From Puniceicoccales bacterium (GTDB lineage: Bacteria > Verrucomicrobiota > Verrucomicrobiia > Opitutales > UBA953): a stretch of DNA of 30,149 nucleotides. A program made the translations under genes and the position numbers. Under the pieces are notes generated by a model, which saw only the letters and a program-made list of their open reading frames with translations, made no database searches and was not told the origin of the DNA. This document shows positions 22,717 through 30,149 of the stretch, piece after piece (the stretch's first letter is position 1; each line of letters begins with the position of its first letter). Location of the stretch: NCBI GenBank assembly GCA_031284845.1, contig JAITXH010000177.1:1-30149 (forward strand), in the 5' to 3' direction.

Positions 22717-25700
22717 TCATGCCGGGGTGCTGTCGGACGAGGCGAGGGCCGGAATGGAATGCGCGGAAAGTCCATGCTCTGCTGCGGCTGCGGCGGCTTC
22801 CTCTTTTGCATCTTTTTCGCGGCGCACAAAGCGGGAAAACCACAGATACACGACTGGCGTGGTGAAGAGTGTGAGCAACTGGCTCAACGCGAGGCCGCCT
22901 ACAATGGCATAGCCAAGCGGTTGCCGAAGCTCGGAGCCATCGCCATGCCCAAGCGCCAACGGGACGCCGCCGATCATGGCGGCAAGCGTGGTCATCAATA
23001 TTGGCCGGAAACGCTTCAACCCGGCTTCGTAAATGGCGGCTTCGGGCGTCATGTTTCGGTGTCGCTCGGCATCTATTGCAAAGTCTATCATCATAATGGC
23101 GTTTTTCTTCACAATGCCGATGAGGAGGAGGATGCCGATGATGGCAATGACGCCGATGTCTTGCCCGGTGGCCCAGAGGGTGAGCAGTGCGCCAAGGCCG
23201 GCGGAGGGGAGTGTGGAAAGGATGGTAAGAGGATGGATGAAGCTCTCGTAGAGCATGCCGAGGATGATGTAGATGGTGACGATGGCAGCGGCGATAAGGT
23301 AGGGCTGGGAGGAAAGCGAGGTCTGGAACTCCTGAGCGGTGCCGGAGAACTTGCAATTAATGGTGCCGGGCATGCCCATGCCGGCTTGCTCGCGTGTGAT
23401 GGCGTCAACCGCATCACCGAGGGCGACACCAGGGGCGAGGTTGAAGGAGATGGTGACGGAGGGAGCTTGGGCGAGGTGGTTTATCGAAAGGGGCTTGGTC
23501 TTCGCGGTGTCGAAGTTGACAAGCGAGGAGAGGGGGACTTGGCCGCCGGAGAGAGGGGCGCGCAAATAGATTTTATCAAAGGTGCCGCTGGAGAGCTGGA
23601 GGGCGGGCGGCACTTCGAGGATGACTTTGTATTGGTTGACCTGTGTGTAAAACTGGGCAACTTGGCGCTGGCCGAAGGCGTTGTAAAGGGCGGCGTCTAT
23701 ATCTTGAGTGGAAATGCCGAAGCGGGAAGCGGCGCGGCGGTCTATCTCGACGCTAAGCGCGGGGGAGGCAGCTTCCTGATCGCTGGCGACGTCTTGAACG
23801 ACTGCGGTGAGACCTTTGAGGCGATCCACGAGCCTGGTGGACCAGAGGGTGAGTTCATCAATATCGGTGGAACGGAGGGTGTATTGAAATTCGGTCTTGG
23901 ACATGATGCCGCCGACGTTGATGTCCTGTTGTATCTTCGTGGAAATGGTGATGCCGGGGAAGTTGGAGGCGTTCTTTTTAATGCGGTCGGCGATAGTCCA
24001 GATGCTGTCGGTGCGGCTGGCGCGGTCTTTGGTGGCAACGAAGAAGCGGGCGCTGTTTTTGACGGCGTTGAGGCCACCGCCGATGCGCACCTGAAAGGCG
24101 TGGACGCCGGGGTCCGCCTTGATGATAGCACCGACCTTGGGGACGATCTCGGCCATGGCCTCGAAGGAAATATCAGAGGGGGCGTCCACGATGACGTTGA
24201 AGAAGCCGACATCCTGCTGGGGAAAGAAGCCTTTGGGCATCTTGATAAAGGTGAAAACGGTGAGGCCCATCGTGAGGAAAAGTGAGGCGAGGGTAAGGCG
24301 GCGGTGGCGCAAGACGACGCGTAGGCCGGCGGCGTAAATGCGCTCGAGGCCTTTGAAAAAGCCTTCGAGAAAACCGTCAAAAAAACCGCGCACGGTGCCT
24401 CGTTTGGGCGCGAGGTGGTGGCGCAGAAAGCGCGAGCACATCATGGGAACGAAGGTGAGGGAGACGAAGCCGGAGATGAGGACGGTGACGGTGACGGTGA
24501 CGGCAAACTCGTGGAGGAGGCGCCCGACGATGCCACCCATGAGGAGGACGGGGATGAAGACGGCGACGAGGGAAACGCTGATGGAGAGGATGGTGAAACC
24601 GATCTCACCCGCGCCTTTGAGGGCGGCGTCCAGAGGCTTCATCCCGTCTTCAATATGCCGGTAGATATTTTCGAGCATGACGATGGCGTCATCTATGACG
24701 AAGCCGACGGAGATGGTGAGCGCCATGAGGGAAATGTTATTGAGGCTGAACTTGAGCAGATACATCGCGGCGAAGGTGGCGACGATGGAGATGGGGACGA
24801 CGGCGCTGGAAATGAGGGTGGCGCGGATGTTGCGCAGGAAGATGAAGACGACGCAGGTGACGAGGACCATGGTGAGCACGAGGTGAGTCTTAACCTCACC
24901 GACTGAGGTGCGGATGGTGCGTGCACGGTCCATGATTTCGAGTTTGATGGAGGGAGGCATGGACTTCTTAAGCTCGGGAAGCATGGCTTCGATGCGGTCC
25001 ACATTCTCAATGACGTTTGCGCCGACTTGCTTGCGGATGGAGATACAGATGCCGCGCTCGTTGTTCACGAGGGCGGAGGAATACATGTCTTCGGGGCCGT
25101 CTATGGCTTTGCCGACATCGCGCACGAAGACGGGGGCGCCGCCGCGGTAAGCGAGGATGATGTCGTTGTAGGGGGCGGCGTTGAGAAGCTGGTCATTGGC
25201 ATAAATGGAGAAGGACTGGCGCGAGCCTTCGATGGATCCTTTGGGTGAATTGACGGTGGAAGTGGAGAGGACGCGGCGCACGTCTTCGAGGCTGAGTCCG
25301 AGGGAGGCGAGCTTGGCGGGATCCACCTGAACGCGGATGGCGGGTTTTTGTTCTCCCATGATGTCCACTTGAGCGACGCCTTTGATTTGGGAAATTTGCT
25401 GGGCGATGATGTTTGAGGCGTAATCGCTGACCTGGGTGAGGGGCAACTCATCGGAGGAGATGAGAAGGAACATGAAGGGGGAGTCGGCGGGGTTGACTTT
25501 GCGGTAGGTAGGCGGGCTGGGAAGATCTACGGGCAGTTGCCCGGCAGCGGCGGTGAGGGCGGTTTGGACTTCCTGCGCAGCGGCATCAATGTCCATATCG
25601 AGGTCGAACTGGATGGTGATGTTGCAACGCCCGATGCTGCTGGCCGAGACCATCTGGGTGACGCCGGGGATGTTGGCGAGCCGGTTTTCGAGCGGGGTGG

Positions 25701-25908
25701 CGACGGAGGAGGCGAGCGTCTCAGGGCTGCCGCCGGGGAGGCTGGCTGAGACCTGGATGGTGGGAAACTCGACCTGAGGAAGTGGCGCGATTTGGAGCTG
25801 GGGGAAAGCGACAAGGCCGATGAGGAAGATGCCGATTGTAAGCAGCGCGGTGGCGACCGGGCGTTTGATGAAGGGCGTGGAGAGACTAACTAAGCTGGCT
25901 GGACTCAT
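22717..25908 (-). CDS. RND-family multidrug efflux pump (MdtB/MdtC-like inner-membrane component)
   Basis: A 1063-residue HAE1-type proton-driven drug exporter. It begins with the classical cytoplasmic start and TM1 (STPFIKRPVATALLTIGIFL). Family motifs include LPGGSPETLASSVATPLENR, SPPTYRKVNPADSPFMFLLI (characteristic of MdtB/C and MuxB/C), the TM4 proton-relay Asp pair in SVGFVIDDAIVMLENIYRHI, and FFPQQDVGFFNV opening the second half. The C-terminal half holds GMLYESFIHPLTILSTLPSA and a second IGIVKKNAIMMIDFA motif. A second RND gene, as in MdtBC, is absent, so the pump is probably a homotrimer. The C-terminal tail is Ala/Glu-rich. The 508-residue opposite-strand frame is a shadow. Confidence 0.96.
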   Translation of the reverse strand: MSPASLVSLSTPFIKRPVATALLTIGIFLIGLVAFPQLQIAPLPQVEFPTIQVSASLPGGSPETLASSVATPLENRLANIPGVTQMVSASSIGRCNITIQFDLDMDIDAAAQEVQTALTAAAGQLPVDLPSPPTYRKVNPADSPFMFLLISSDELPLTQVSDYASNIIAQQISQIKGVAQVDIMGEQKPAIRVQVDPAKLASLGLSLEDVRRVLSTSTVNSPKGSIEGSRQSFSIYANDQLLNAAPYNDIILAYRGGAPVFVRDVGKAIDGPEDMYSSALVNNERGICISIRKQVGANVIENVDRIEAMLPELKKSMPPSIKLEIMDRARTIRTSVGEVKTHLVLTMVLVTCVVFIFLRNIRATLISSAVVPISIVATFAAMYLLKFSLNNISLMALTISVGFVIDDAIVMLENIYRHIEDGMKPLDAALKGAGEIGFTILSISVSLVAVFIPVLLMGGIVGRLLHEFAVTVTVTVLISGFVSLTFVPMMCSRFLRHHLAPKRGTVRGFFDGFLEGFFKGLERIYAAGLRVVLRHRRLTLASLFLTMGLTVFTFIKMPKGFFPQQDVGFFNVIVDAPSDISFEAMAEIVPKVGAIIKADPGVHAFQVRIGGGLNAVKNSARFFVATKDRASRTDSIWTIADRIKKNASNFPGITISTKIQQDINVGGIMSKTEFQYTLRSTDIDELTLWSTRLVDRLKGLTAVVQDVASDQEAASPALSVEIDRRAASRFGISTQDIDAALYNAFGQRQVAQFYTQVNQYKVILEVPPALQLSSGTFDKIYLRAPLSGGQVPLSSLVNFDTAKTKPLSINHLAQAPSVTISFNLAPGVALGDAVDAITREQAGMGMPGTINCKFSGTAQEFQTSLSSQPYLIAAAIVTIYIILGMLYESFIHPLTILSTLPSAGLGALLTLWATGQDIGVIAIIGILLLIGIVKKNAIMMIDFAIDAERHRNMTPEAAIYEAGLKRFRPILMTTLAAMIGGVPLALGHGDGSELRQPLGYAIVGGLALSQLLTLFTTPVVYLWFSRFVRREKDAKEEAAAAAAEHGLSAHSIPALASSDSTPA

Positions 25909-26167
25909 ATCTTTGGCGTGTATGAACGTGTTTTAGTGAATAGTGCTGTGTGTGGAAATCTCATTGAGGCATCAAGGGGCGCGGTTTTGCGCCAGGGGGA
26001 GGCGGGGAGGACGGAGAGTGCTGTTTGTGTTCGAGGGTGGCACGGCGCAATTGACGGATGCCGGCAACTGTGCCCACGGCCTTTTGCCATGGATAAAGTG
26101 TTCGATAATTTTTGGTGCGAAATGTCATTTGTGTCTGTTGTCTCATACCGGATCTGATGCCGGAGGC

Positions 26168-27388
26168 TTACTTATCAGCCTTGCCGACCTCTTGAACTTG
26201 TATGCCGTTTTTGAGTTTGTTCTGCCCTTCGCGCACGACGGTCTCTCCGGCCTTCAGCCCTTCTTCGACGATAAGCATGCCGTCGTCGTTCATCTGGGCA
26301 GCCACCTTTACCTCGCGCATTTCCACGGTGTTGTCGTCTTTCACAACATAGACGATGTGGCCATTGAGACCGGGGATGACGGCTGGGGCAGGCACAACGA
26401 TGGCGTTTTTGCGTGTCTCAACCAACACGCGGACGGTGATATACTGGCCCGGCCAAAGCGCTTCGTCTTCGTTGGGAAACTTTGCCTTCAAGCGGATGGT
26501 ATCGGTTGAGCTGTCTATAAGGTTGTCTATCACTTCCAACTGGCCGAGGCCGAGCGTTTCGAGAATCTTCCCGCCTTCTTCGATGACGGCTTGCGCGATG
26601 GGAAACGGCTCGCCGGGTTTCGCGTTCACGCGCAGCCTGCCGAAGTCGCGGCGGGACAAGCCGAATATGGCGGAAATGGGTTTCGTCTGTGTGACCATGA
26701 CAAGCCCCTCTTCCTGATTGGCGGTAACGGTGTTCCCGGCGTCAATGCGGCGCACTCCGGTGCGCCCGGCAATGGGTGTGCGCAGTGTGGTGAAATCGAG
26801 GTCGAGCTGGGCGTTGTCGAGCACGGCTTGATCGGCTTGCACGAGGGCGTCGAGCCGGGCCACGTCGGCTTGATACTGGGAGAGGAGGCGCTGGCTTTCA
26901 GCGCCTTCTTCGACGAGAGGACGGATGCGCTCAAGTTCTTCGCGGGCATTTTTGAGCTGCACTTCATCCTGAATTTTCTTGGCTCTGGCCTGAGCGACGA
27001 CTGCCTGATAGGAGCGCGGGTCTATTTGGGCGAGGATGTCGCCCTTCTCCACCATCTGCCCTTCAGTGAAATTCACCGTATCAAGCGGGCCGCTCACGCG
27101 CGGGCGGATGTTGACAGAGTTGTAAGGCTGGACGTTGGCCGGGCTGCCGATCCAAAACGGCACATCGCTCACGGTCGCCTTGGCGAGAAAGACGGGGATG
27201 GGAAGGTCTTTGGCTTGGGCCTTAGAAACATTTTTTTTGTCAGCGGACAGGAGATTTTTTGCAAACTCCACGAAGTGCGCCACAGATGCAGTGCCGTTGG
27301 TCTCCTTAACGTGGTGGAAATAATAGGCGGCCAGGCCACCGGCTGCGAGCAGGAGAGCGATGATGAAAAACCAGAGTTTTTTGTTCAT
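26168..27388 (-). CDS. RND efflux periplasmic membrane-fusion protein
   Basis: A 406-residue adaptor of the AcrA/MdtA type that bridges the RND pump and the outer-membrane channel. MNKKLWFFIIALLLAAGGLA supplies an N-terminal membrane anchor; the longer open frame upstream is not plausible. The order is as expected: lipoyl half-motif SVNIRPRVSGPLDTVNFTEG followed by QMVEKGDILAQIDPR, a coiled-coil hairpin (about 150-220, AQARAKKIQDEVQLKNAREE), lipoyl return TLRTPIAGRTGVRRIDAGN, then beta-barrel NEDEALWPGQYITVRVLVET. The gap to the RND gene is unusually long at 259 bases and holds nothing convincing beyond a five-base-stem hairpin near 25978. The OMF gene lies 88 bases upstream. Confidence 0.94.
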   Translation of the reverse strand: MNKKLWFFIIALLLAAGGLAAYYFHHVKETNGTASVAHFVEFAKNLLSADKKNVSKAQAKDLPIPVFLAKATVSDVPFWIGSPANVQPYNSVNIRPRVSGPLDTVNFTEGQMVEKGDILAQIDPRSYQAVVAQARAKKIQDEVQLKNAREELERIRPLVEEGAESQRLLSQYQADVARLDALVQADQAVLDNAQLDLDFTTLRTPIAGRTGVRRIDAGNTVTANQEEGLVMVTQTKPISAIFGLSRRDFGRLRVNAKPGEPFPIAQAVIEEGGKILETLGLGQLEVIDNLIDSSTDTIRLKAKFPNEDEALWPGQYITVRVLVETRKNAIVVPAPAVIPGLNGHIVYVVKDDNTVEMREVKVAAQMNDDGMLIVEEGLKAGETVVREGQNKLKNGIQVQEVGKADK

Positions 27389-27476
27389 GAGTAAAGGAAA
27401 ATGCTTTTTCAGGTTAAAATGAATCCTGTGTGTGTTTTGATTGGCAGGGGAGGAGAAGGAGGTGCCGCACCAGCAG

Positions 27477-28883
27477 CTACCAGCCACCCCCGATGGCTTT
27501 GACGAGCAGGACGCTGGCGATGAGTTGCTGGCCGCGCGCTTGCACGGCCAGACGCTCATTAGTGATAGCGCGGCGCTCGGCTTCCGTCACGTCCATGTAG
27601 CTGACGAGTCCGCTCAACCAGCGGTCGGAGACCAGCGTGGCTGCACGCTTTGAAGCGGCGACGGCATGCTCTTCGATGACGCTGCGTGCGGCGAGGTGGC
27701 GCAGATCGGAAAGGCAGGTCTCCACTTCGGCAAAGGCGGCAAGCACCTGCTTGCGGTAGTTGGCAAGCCCCTCTTCGTAGTGGGCCTGAGCGCGCTGGTA
27801 ATTCGCCGTGTTGCGCCCGCCGTCGAAGATGGGCAGCTTAAGCGCAGGGCCGAGAGACCATTGGCGGCTGCTCCAATCCACAAGCGTCTCGATGTCCACC
27901 GTGCCGTAACCGACAGAACCGAAGATGACGATCGAGGGGAAGAAAGCGGCCTTGGCAACACCGATGTCGGCGTTGACAGAAGCGAGCATGCGCTCTGCGG
28001 AGGCGATGTCCGGGCGGCGCTCCAGCAATTCGGAAGGAAGGCCGACCGGGATGGCAGGCGGGGCAATTTGCGCGACAGAGGGATTTTCGTCTATGGAGAA
28101 CTTGGCCGGATTTTGCCCGCAAAGCACAGCGAGCGAATAACGCAACGCGGTGCGGCGGCGGTCAATCTCCAGCAAATCGCTTTCAGCGGTGGCAAGCTCG
28201 GCTTCTGCGAGCCGCGTGTCCAGCTCCGACCCCATGCCGCGCTCGTGCCGGCGTTGGACGATGGTGAGCGATCTTTTGCGGCTCTCGATATTGCGCAGAT
28301 CGAGCGCACGCTCGGCGTCGAGGGCGCGCAATGAGAAATAGGCCCGTGCAGTGTCGGCCTGCAAGCCGAGGAGCACATTGTGGAAATCGGCTTCACTGGC
28401 GGCGACGCGGGCGGCGGCGCTTTCATCCAGCCGTTTCACGCGCCCCCAGAGGTCAATCTCGTAGCGCAAGTCCACGCCAAGCGAGAAGTGGTTGGAAGTG
28501 GAAGCGCTGGAGCGGCGGCTGGGCGGAGTGCGGCTGCGGTCAGCATCGGCATTTGCATTGATGCCTGGGTAAAATTCGGCGCTCTCCACACCTGCCGTGG
28601 CGCGGGCCTGATTGAGTCTGGCGAGCGCTATCCGTATATCCGGGCTGGACTGAGTAGCCTGAGCGGCAAGCTTGTTCAGGACGGGATCCTTGTAAATCGT
28701 CCACCATTCGCCCTTGGGCAAATGGTCACGCGGGGCGGCTGCTTTCCACGGGCCGGTCTCGACGAATGCTTCAGGGGCATCCTCTTGGACTGGCCTTTTG
28801 TAGTCAGGACCAACTACACAACCCACTTGCAGAACAAGTATTGCGATTAAAAAAAAGTGTCGTCTGAAAATGTGATGCGACAT
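27477..28883 (-). CDS. NodT-type outer-membrane efflux lipoprotein
   Basis: A 468-residue TolC-like channel, first gene of the efflux operon. MSHHIFRRHFFLIAILVLQV is a lipoprotein signal ending at G-C (C22). The lipobox QVGC is not ideal, but GCVVGPDYKRP is the standard NodT/OprM N-terminus. Two outer-membrane-efflux repeats follow: ATQSSPDIRIALARLNQARA...EIDLWGRVKRLDESAAARV, then RPDIASAERMLASVNADIGV, AKAAFFPSI and GGRNTANYQRAQAHYEEGLA. Length is normal for the family (about 460-480). Earlier in-frame ATGs (28928, 28907) would spoil the signal peptide. Confidence 0.93.
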   Translation of the reverse strand: MSHHIFRRHFFLIAILVLQVGCVVGPDYKRPVQEDAPEAFVETGPWKAAAPRDHLPKGEWWTIYKDPVLNKLAAQATQSSPDIRIALARLNQARATAGVESAEFYPGINANADADRSRTPPSRRSSASTSNHFSLGVDLRYEIDLWGRVKRLDESAAARVAASEADFHNVLLGLQADTARAYFSLRALDAERALDLRNIESRKRSLTIVQRRHERGMGSELDTRLAEAELATAESDLLEIDRRRTALRYSLAVLCGQNPAKFSIDENPSVAQIAPPAIPVGLPSELLERRPDIASAERMLASVNADIGVAKAAFFPSIVIFGSVGYGTVDIETLVDWSSRQWSLGPALKLPIFDGGRNTANYQRAQAHYEEGLANYRKQVLAAFAEVETCLSDLRHLAARSVIEEHAVAASKRAATLVSDRWLSGLVSYMDVTEAERRAITNERLAVQARGQQLIASVLLVKAIGGGW

Positions 28884-29052
28884 GGTCAAGGTGGCTCTAA
28901 GTGACATGTATAACGAATCTATGGACAAGAGTTCTCTAGTATTTGTTGCCTCCAGTTCACATATTTCATGAAAATCCAGACGGGGTGCCAGCGGGAGATA
29001 TCAGGAGCGCACGCGGTTTGCGCATATGCGGAAGCTGCCCCTTTGCCCAAAT

Positions 29053-29250
29053 TCACGGAGGCGGGCCGGGGTCGCTCCAAGGCCAGCGATCCAATGTCGG
29101 GGATTCCCACCAGCTCCTCAGTCGTTCCCATAACGGCGTTTTTATGTAAATATGCTCTCTGCTCGCATCCAATACCACATTTCCCACGCTCAGGTCGCCA
29201 TGTGCTTGAATGTATTCAATCAGCGCCTGAAGATAAACCATTTCTAGCAC
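29053..29250 (-). pseudogene. truncated copy of the adjacent unknown gene
   Basis: Its 65 residues copy the C-terminus of the neighbouring gene: QALIEYIQAHGDLSVGNVVL and IYIKTPLWERLRSWWESPTL parallel EALIEYIQSHGNLSVENVAV and IYIKAPLWERLRDWCESPRL. The DNA is clearly similar too and the resemblance continues a little past the stop (CCGTGAATTTGGG). There is no credible start; homology ends near 29232 and a stop lies in frame just upstream of the GTG. This is a 5'-deleted remnant of a tandem duplication. The 170 bases between it and the efflux operon show no gene and should hold that operon's promoter. Confidence 0.75.
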
Positions 29251-29387
29251 GCGTATCCGCGGCTAAAATCTCTCTTCAAAAGAGAAGTTTTTACTCGTAA
29301 ATGATATTAAGGATTTGCCAGACATTCACCAAACAAAATGGCCGCAGTGGTGTCAATCTGCATCGGGGAGTGCCAGTTTACCCAAAT

Positions 29388-30149
29388 TCACGGAATGGAA
29401 AAGGAGTCGGTCCAGGGCCAGCGATCCAATCTCGGGGATTCACACCAATCCCTCAGTCGTTCCCATAACGGCGCTTTTATGTAAATAAACTCTTTGCTCG
29501 CGTTCACTGCCACATTTTCCACGCTCAGGTTACCATGTGACTGAATGTATTCAATCAGCGCCTCGCAGTAACTTTTCCCGGAAAAATCAAATTCTTTACC
29601 TTCCACCAACGGACGATAGCTACTCAATTTTGTGAAATTGTGATCTAAATAATCTAACTCAATCCCAATGCTGTTTTTAAAGAAAAAATGATTGCGTTCA
29701 TTTACCTTAACTTTTATTCCTTTTGGCATTCTTACATTGAACCAATTTTTCACACCCTTGTTTTCCGGAAAAAAATCTATCAATGAAGGGATATTAAACA
29801 CTACGCGGGAGAGTTCGGGATATGATTTAAATACAAATGCTTTTATAGGAGCATCTCCAGCTTCCCGAGGAATCTCAAATGAAATGAGAGAGTAGTTATT
29901 CCCCCCTCCTCTCACAATAAACTCACGTCCATCTTCCATGATGATTTTAATTTCTTTAGTATAAGAAGAATTTATACGATTGTGATCGAAAAACTCACCA
30001 CTTAACCCCGTGCCTGCTAAGAAAAAACAAAACCTTGATTTTCCGTCTGTATTAGAAAATATCGTCTCGACGAGAGATTTCCTTCCAATTATAACCGTTA
30101 ATTTATTGGGACATTGTGCCTCTCCTAAATAACAAAAACTATCAAATTT
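29388..30149 (-). CDS. AT-rich protein of unknown function, running off the window edge
   Basis: The frame stays open from the stop at 29388 to the window end, giving at least 253 residues; the true start lies outside. The internal ATG at 29939 is not the start, because the 70 codons before it read as protein (CYLGEAQCPNKLTVIIGRKS, FFLAGTGLSGEFFDHN). The sequence looks beta-rich and soluble: FIVRGGGNNYSLISFEIPRE, PELSRVVFNIPSLIDFFPEN, KGIKVKVNERNHFFFKNSIG. The C-terminal helix block EALIEYIQSHGNLSVENVAV is the part duplicated downstream. No family recognised. Low GC suggests acquisition. Confidence 0.7.
   Translation of the reverse strand, partial: KFDSFCYLGEAQCPNKLTVIIGRKSLVETIFSNTDGKSRFCFFLAGTGLSGEFFDHNRINSSYTKEIKIIMEDGREFIVRGGGNNYSLISFEIPREAGDAPIKAFVFKSYPELSRVVFNIPSLIDFFPENKGVKNWFNVRMPKGIKVKVNERNHFFFKNSIGIELDYLDHNFTKLSSYRPLVEGKEFDFSGKSYCEALIEYIQSHGNLSVENVAVNASKEFIYIKAPLWERLRDWCESPRLDRWPWTDSFSIP

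Noticed and set aside
22759..24285. 508-residue open frame opposite the RND pump gene
   Set aside because: It is an acidic, Gly/Glu/Asp-rich shadow of GC-biased third positions; the RND gene is intact.
25905..26157. Small ORFs on both strands in the MFP-RND gap
   Set aside because: They overlap each other, lack ribosome sites and look like random translation.
1..30149. tRNA or rRNA genes
   Set aside because: I looked in the intergenic gaps for cloverleaf-type arms and conserved TTCGA-like loops and saw none I could support.

Overview
The window looks like a chromosomal segment of a Gram-negative bacterium, most likely Verrucomicrobiota (Opitutae-like). The Gram-negative envelope is clear: there is a TonB-dependent receptor, an RND/MFP/OMF efflux trio and signal peptides. 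A Clp ATPase of the ClpC type, a DUF2851 protein, an RbsD/FucU-like protein and Shine-Dalgarno-poor starts fit the PVC group. The lineage is inferred from recalled family distributions, not from a marker gene. The core genes are GC-rich; several inserted genes are clearly AT-rich.

Region 1 (1-5850) is an accessory, defence-like island. It opens with the tail of a gene, possibly a RecG-like/AlbA_2 or Fic winged helix, followed by about 650 bases with no credible gene. Then come three co-directional genes: a prokaryotic viperin homologue (radical SAM, 724-1641), an unrecognised 99-residue protein, and a 920-residue AT-rich protein with a helical body and C-terminal ankyrin-like repeats. Convergent to these lie an HNH endonuclease and the remains of its small translationally coupled partner.

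Region 2 (5872-13253) is mostly housekeeping: a PP2C phosphatase, an RbsD/FucU-like protein, clpC, pdxH, a DUF2851 protein and pyrF. An inverted-repeat element of about 160 bp sits between the last two. An AT-rich orphan gene follows (13294-13962).

Region 3 (14119-21778, all minus strand) is a complete heme-acquisition locus. In transcription order it encodes the ABC ATPase, the TonB-dependent heme receptor, a HutW/ChuW-type radical SAM heme-degrading enzyme, an HmuS-type heme protein, the periplasmic heme-binding protein and the permease. A Fur-box-shaped palindrome lies just ahead of the first gene. Two of its proteins carry unusual metal- or heme-ligand-rich low-complexity segments: GGMPSGHP octapeptides in HutW and an HCGAH...HCGAH linker in HmuS. 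HutW suggests heme breakdown in anaerobic conditions.

Region 4 (22107-28883, minus) is a tripartite efflux operon: NodT-type outer-membrane factor, membrane fusion protein, MdtB/C-type RND pump, and a small exported helical-repeat protein. A hairpin-rich intergenic repeat separates it from the heme locus.

Region 5 (29053-30149, minus) holds an AT-rich unrecognised gene that runs off the window and, just downstream of it, a truncated copy of its 3' end.
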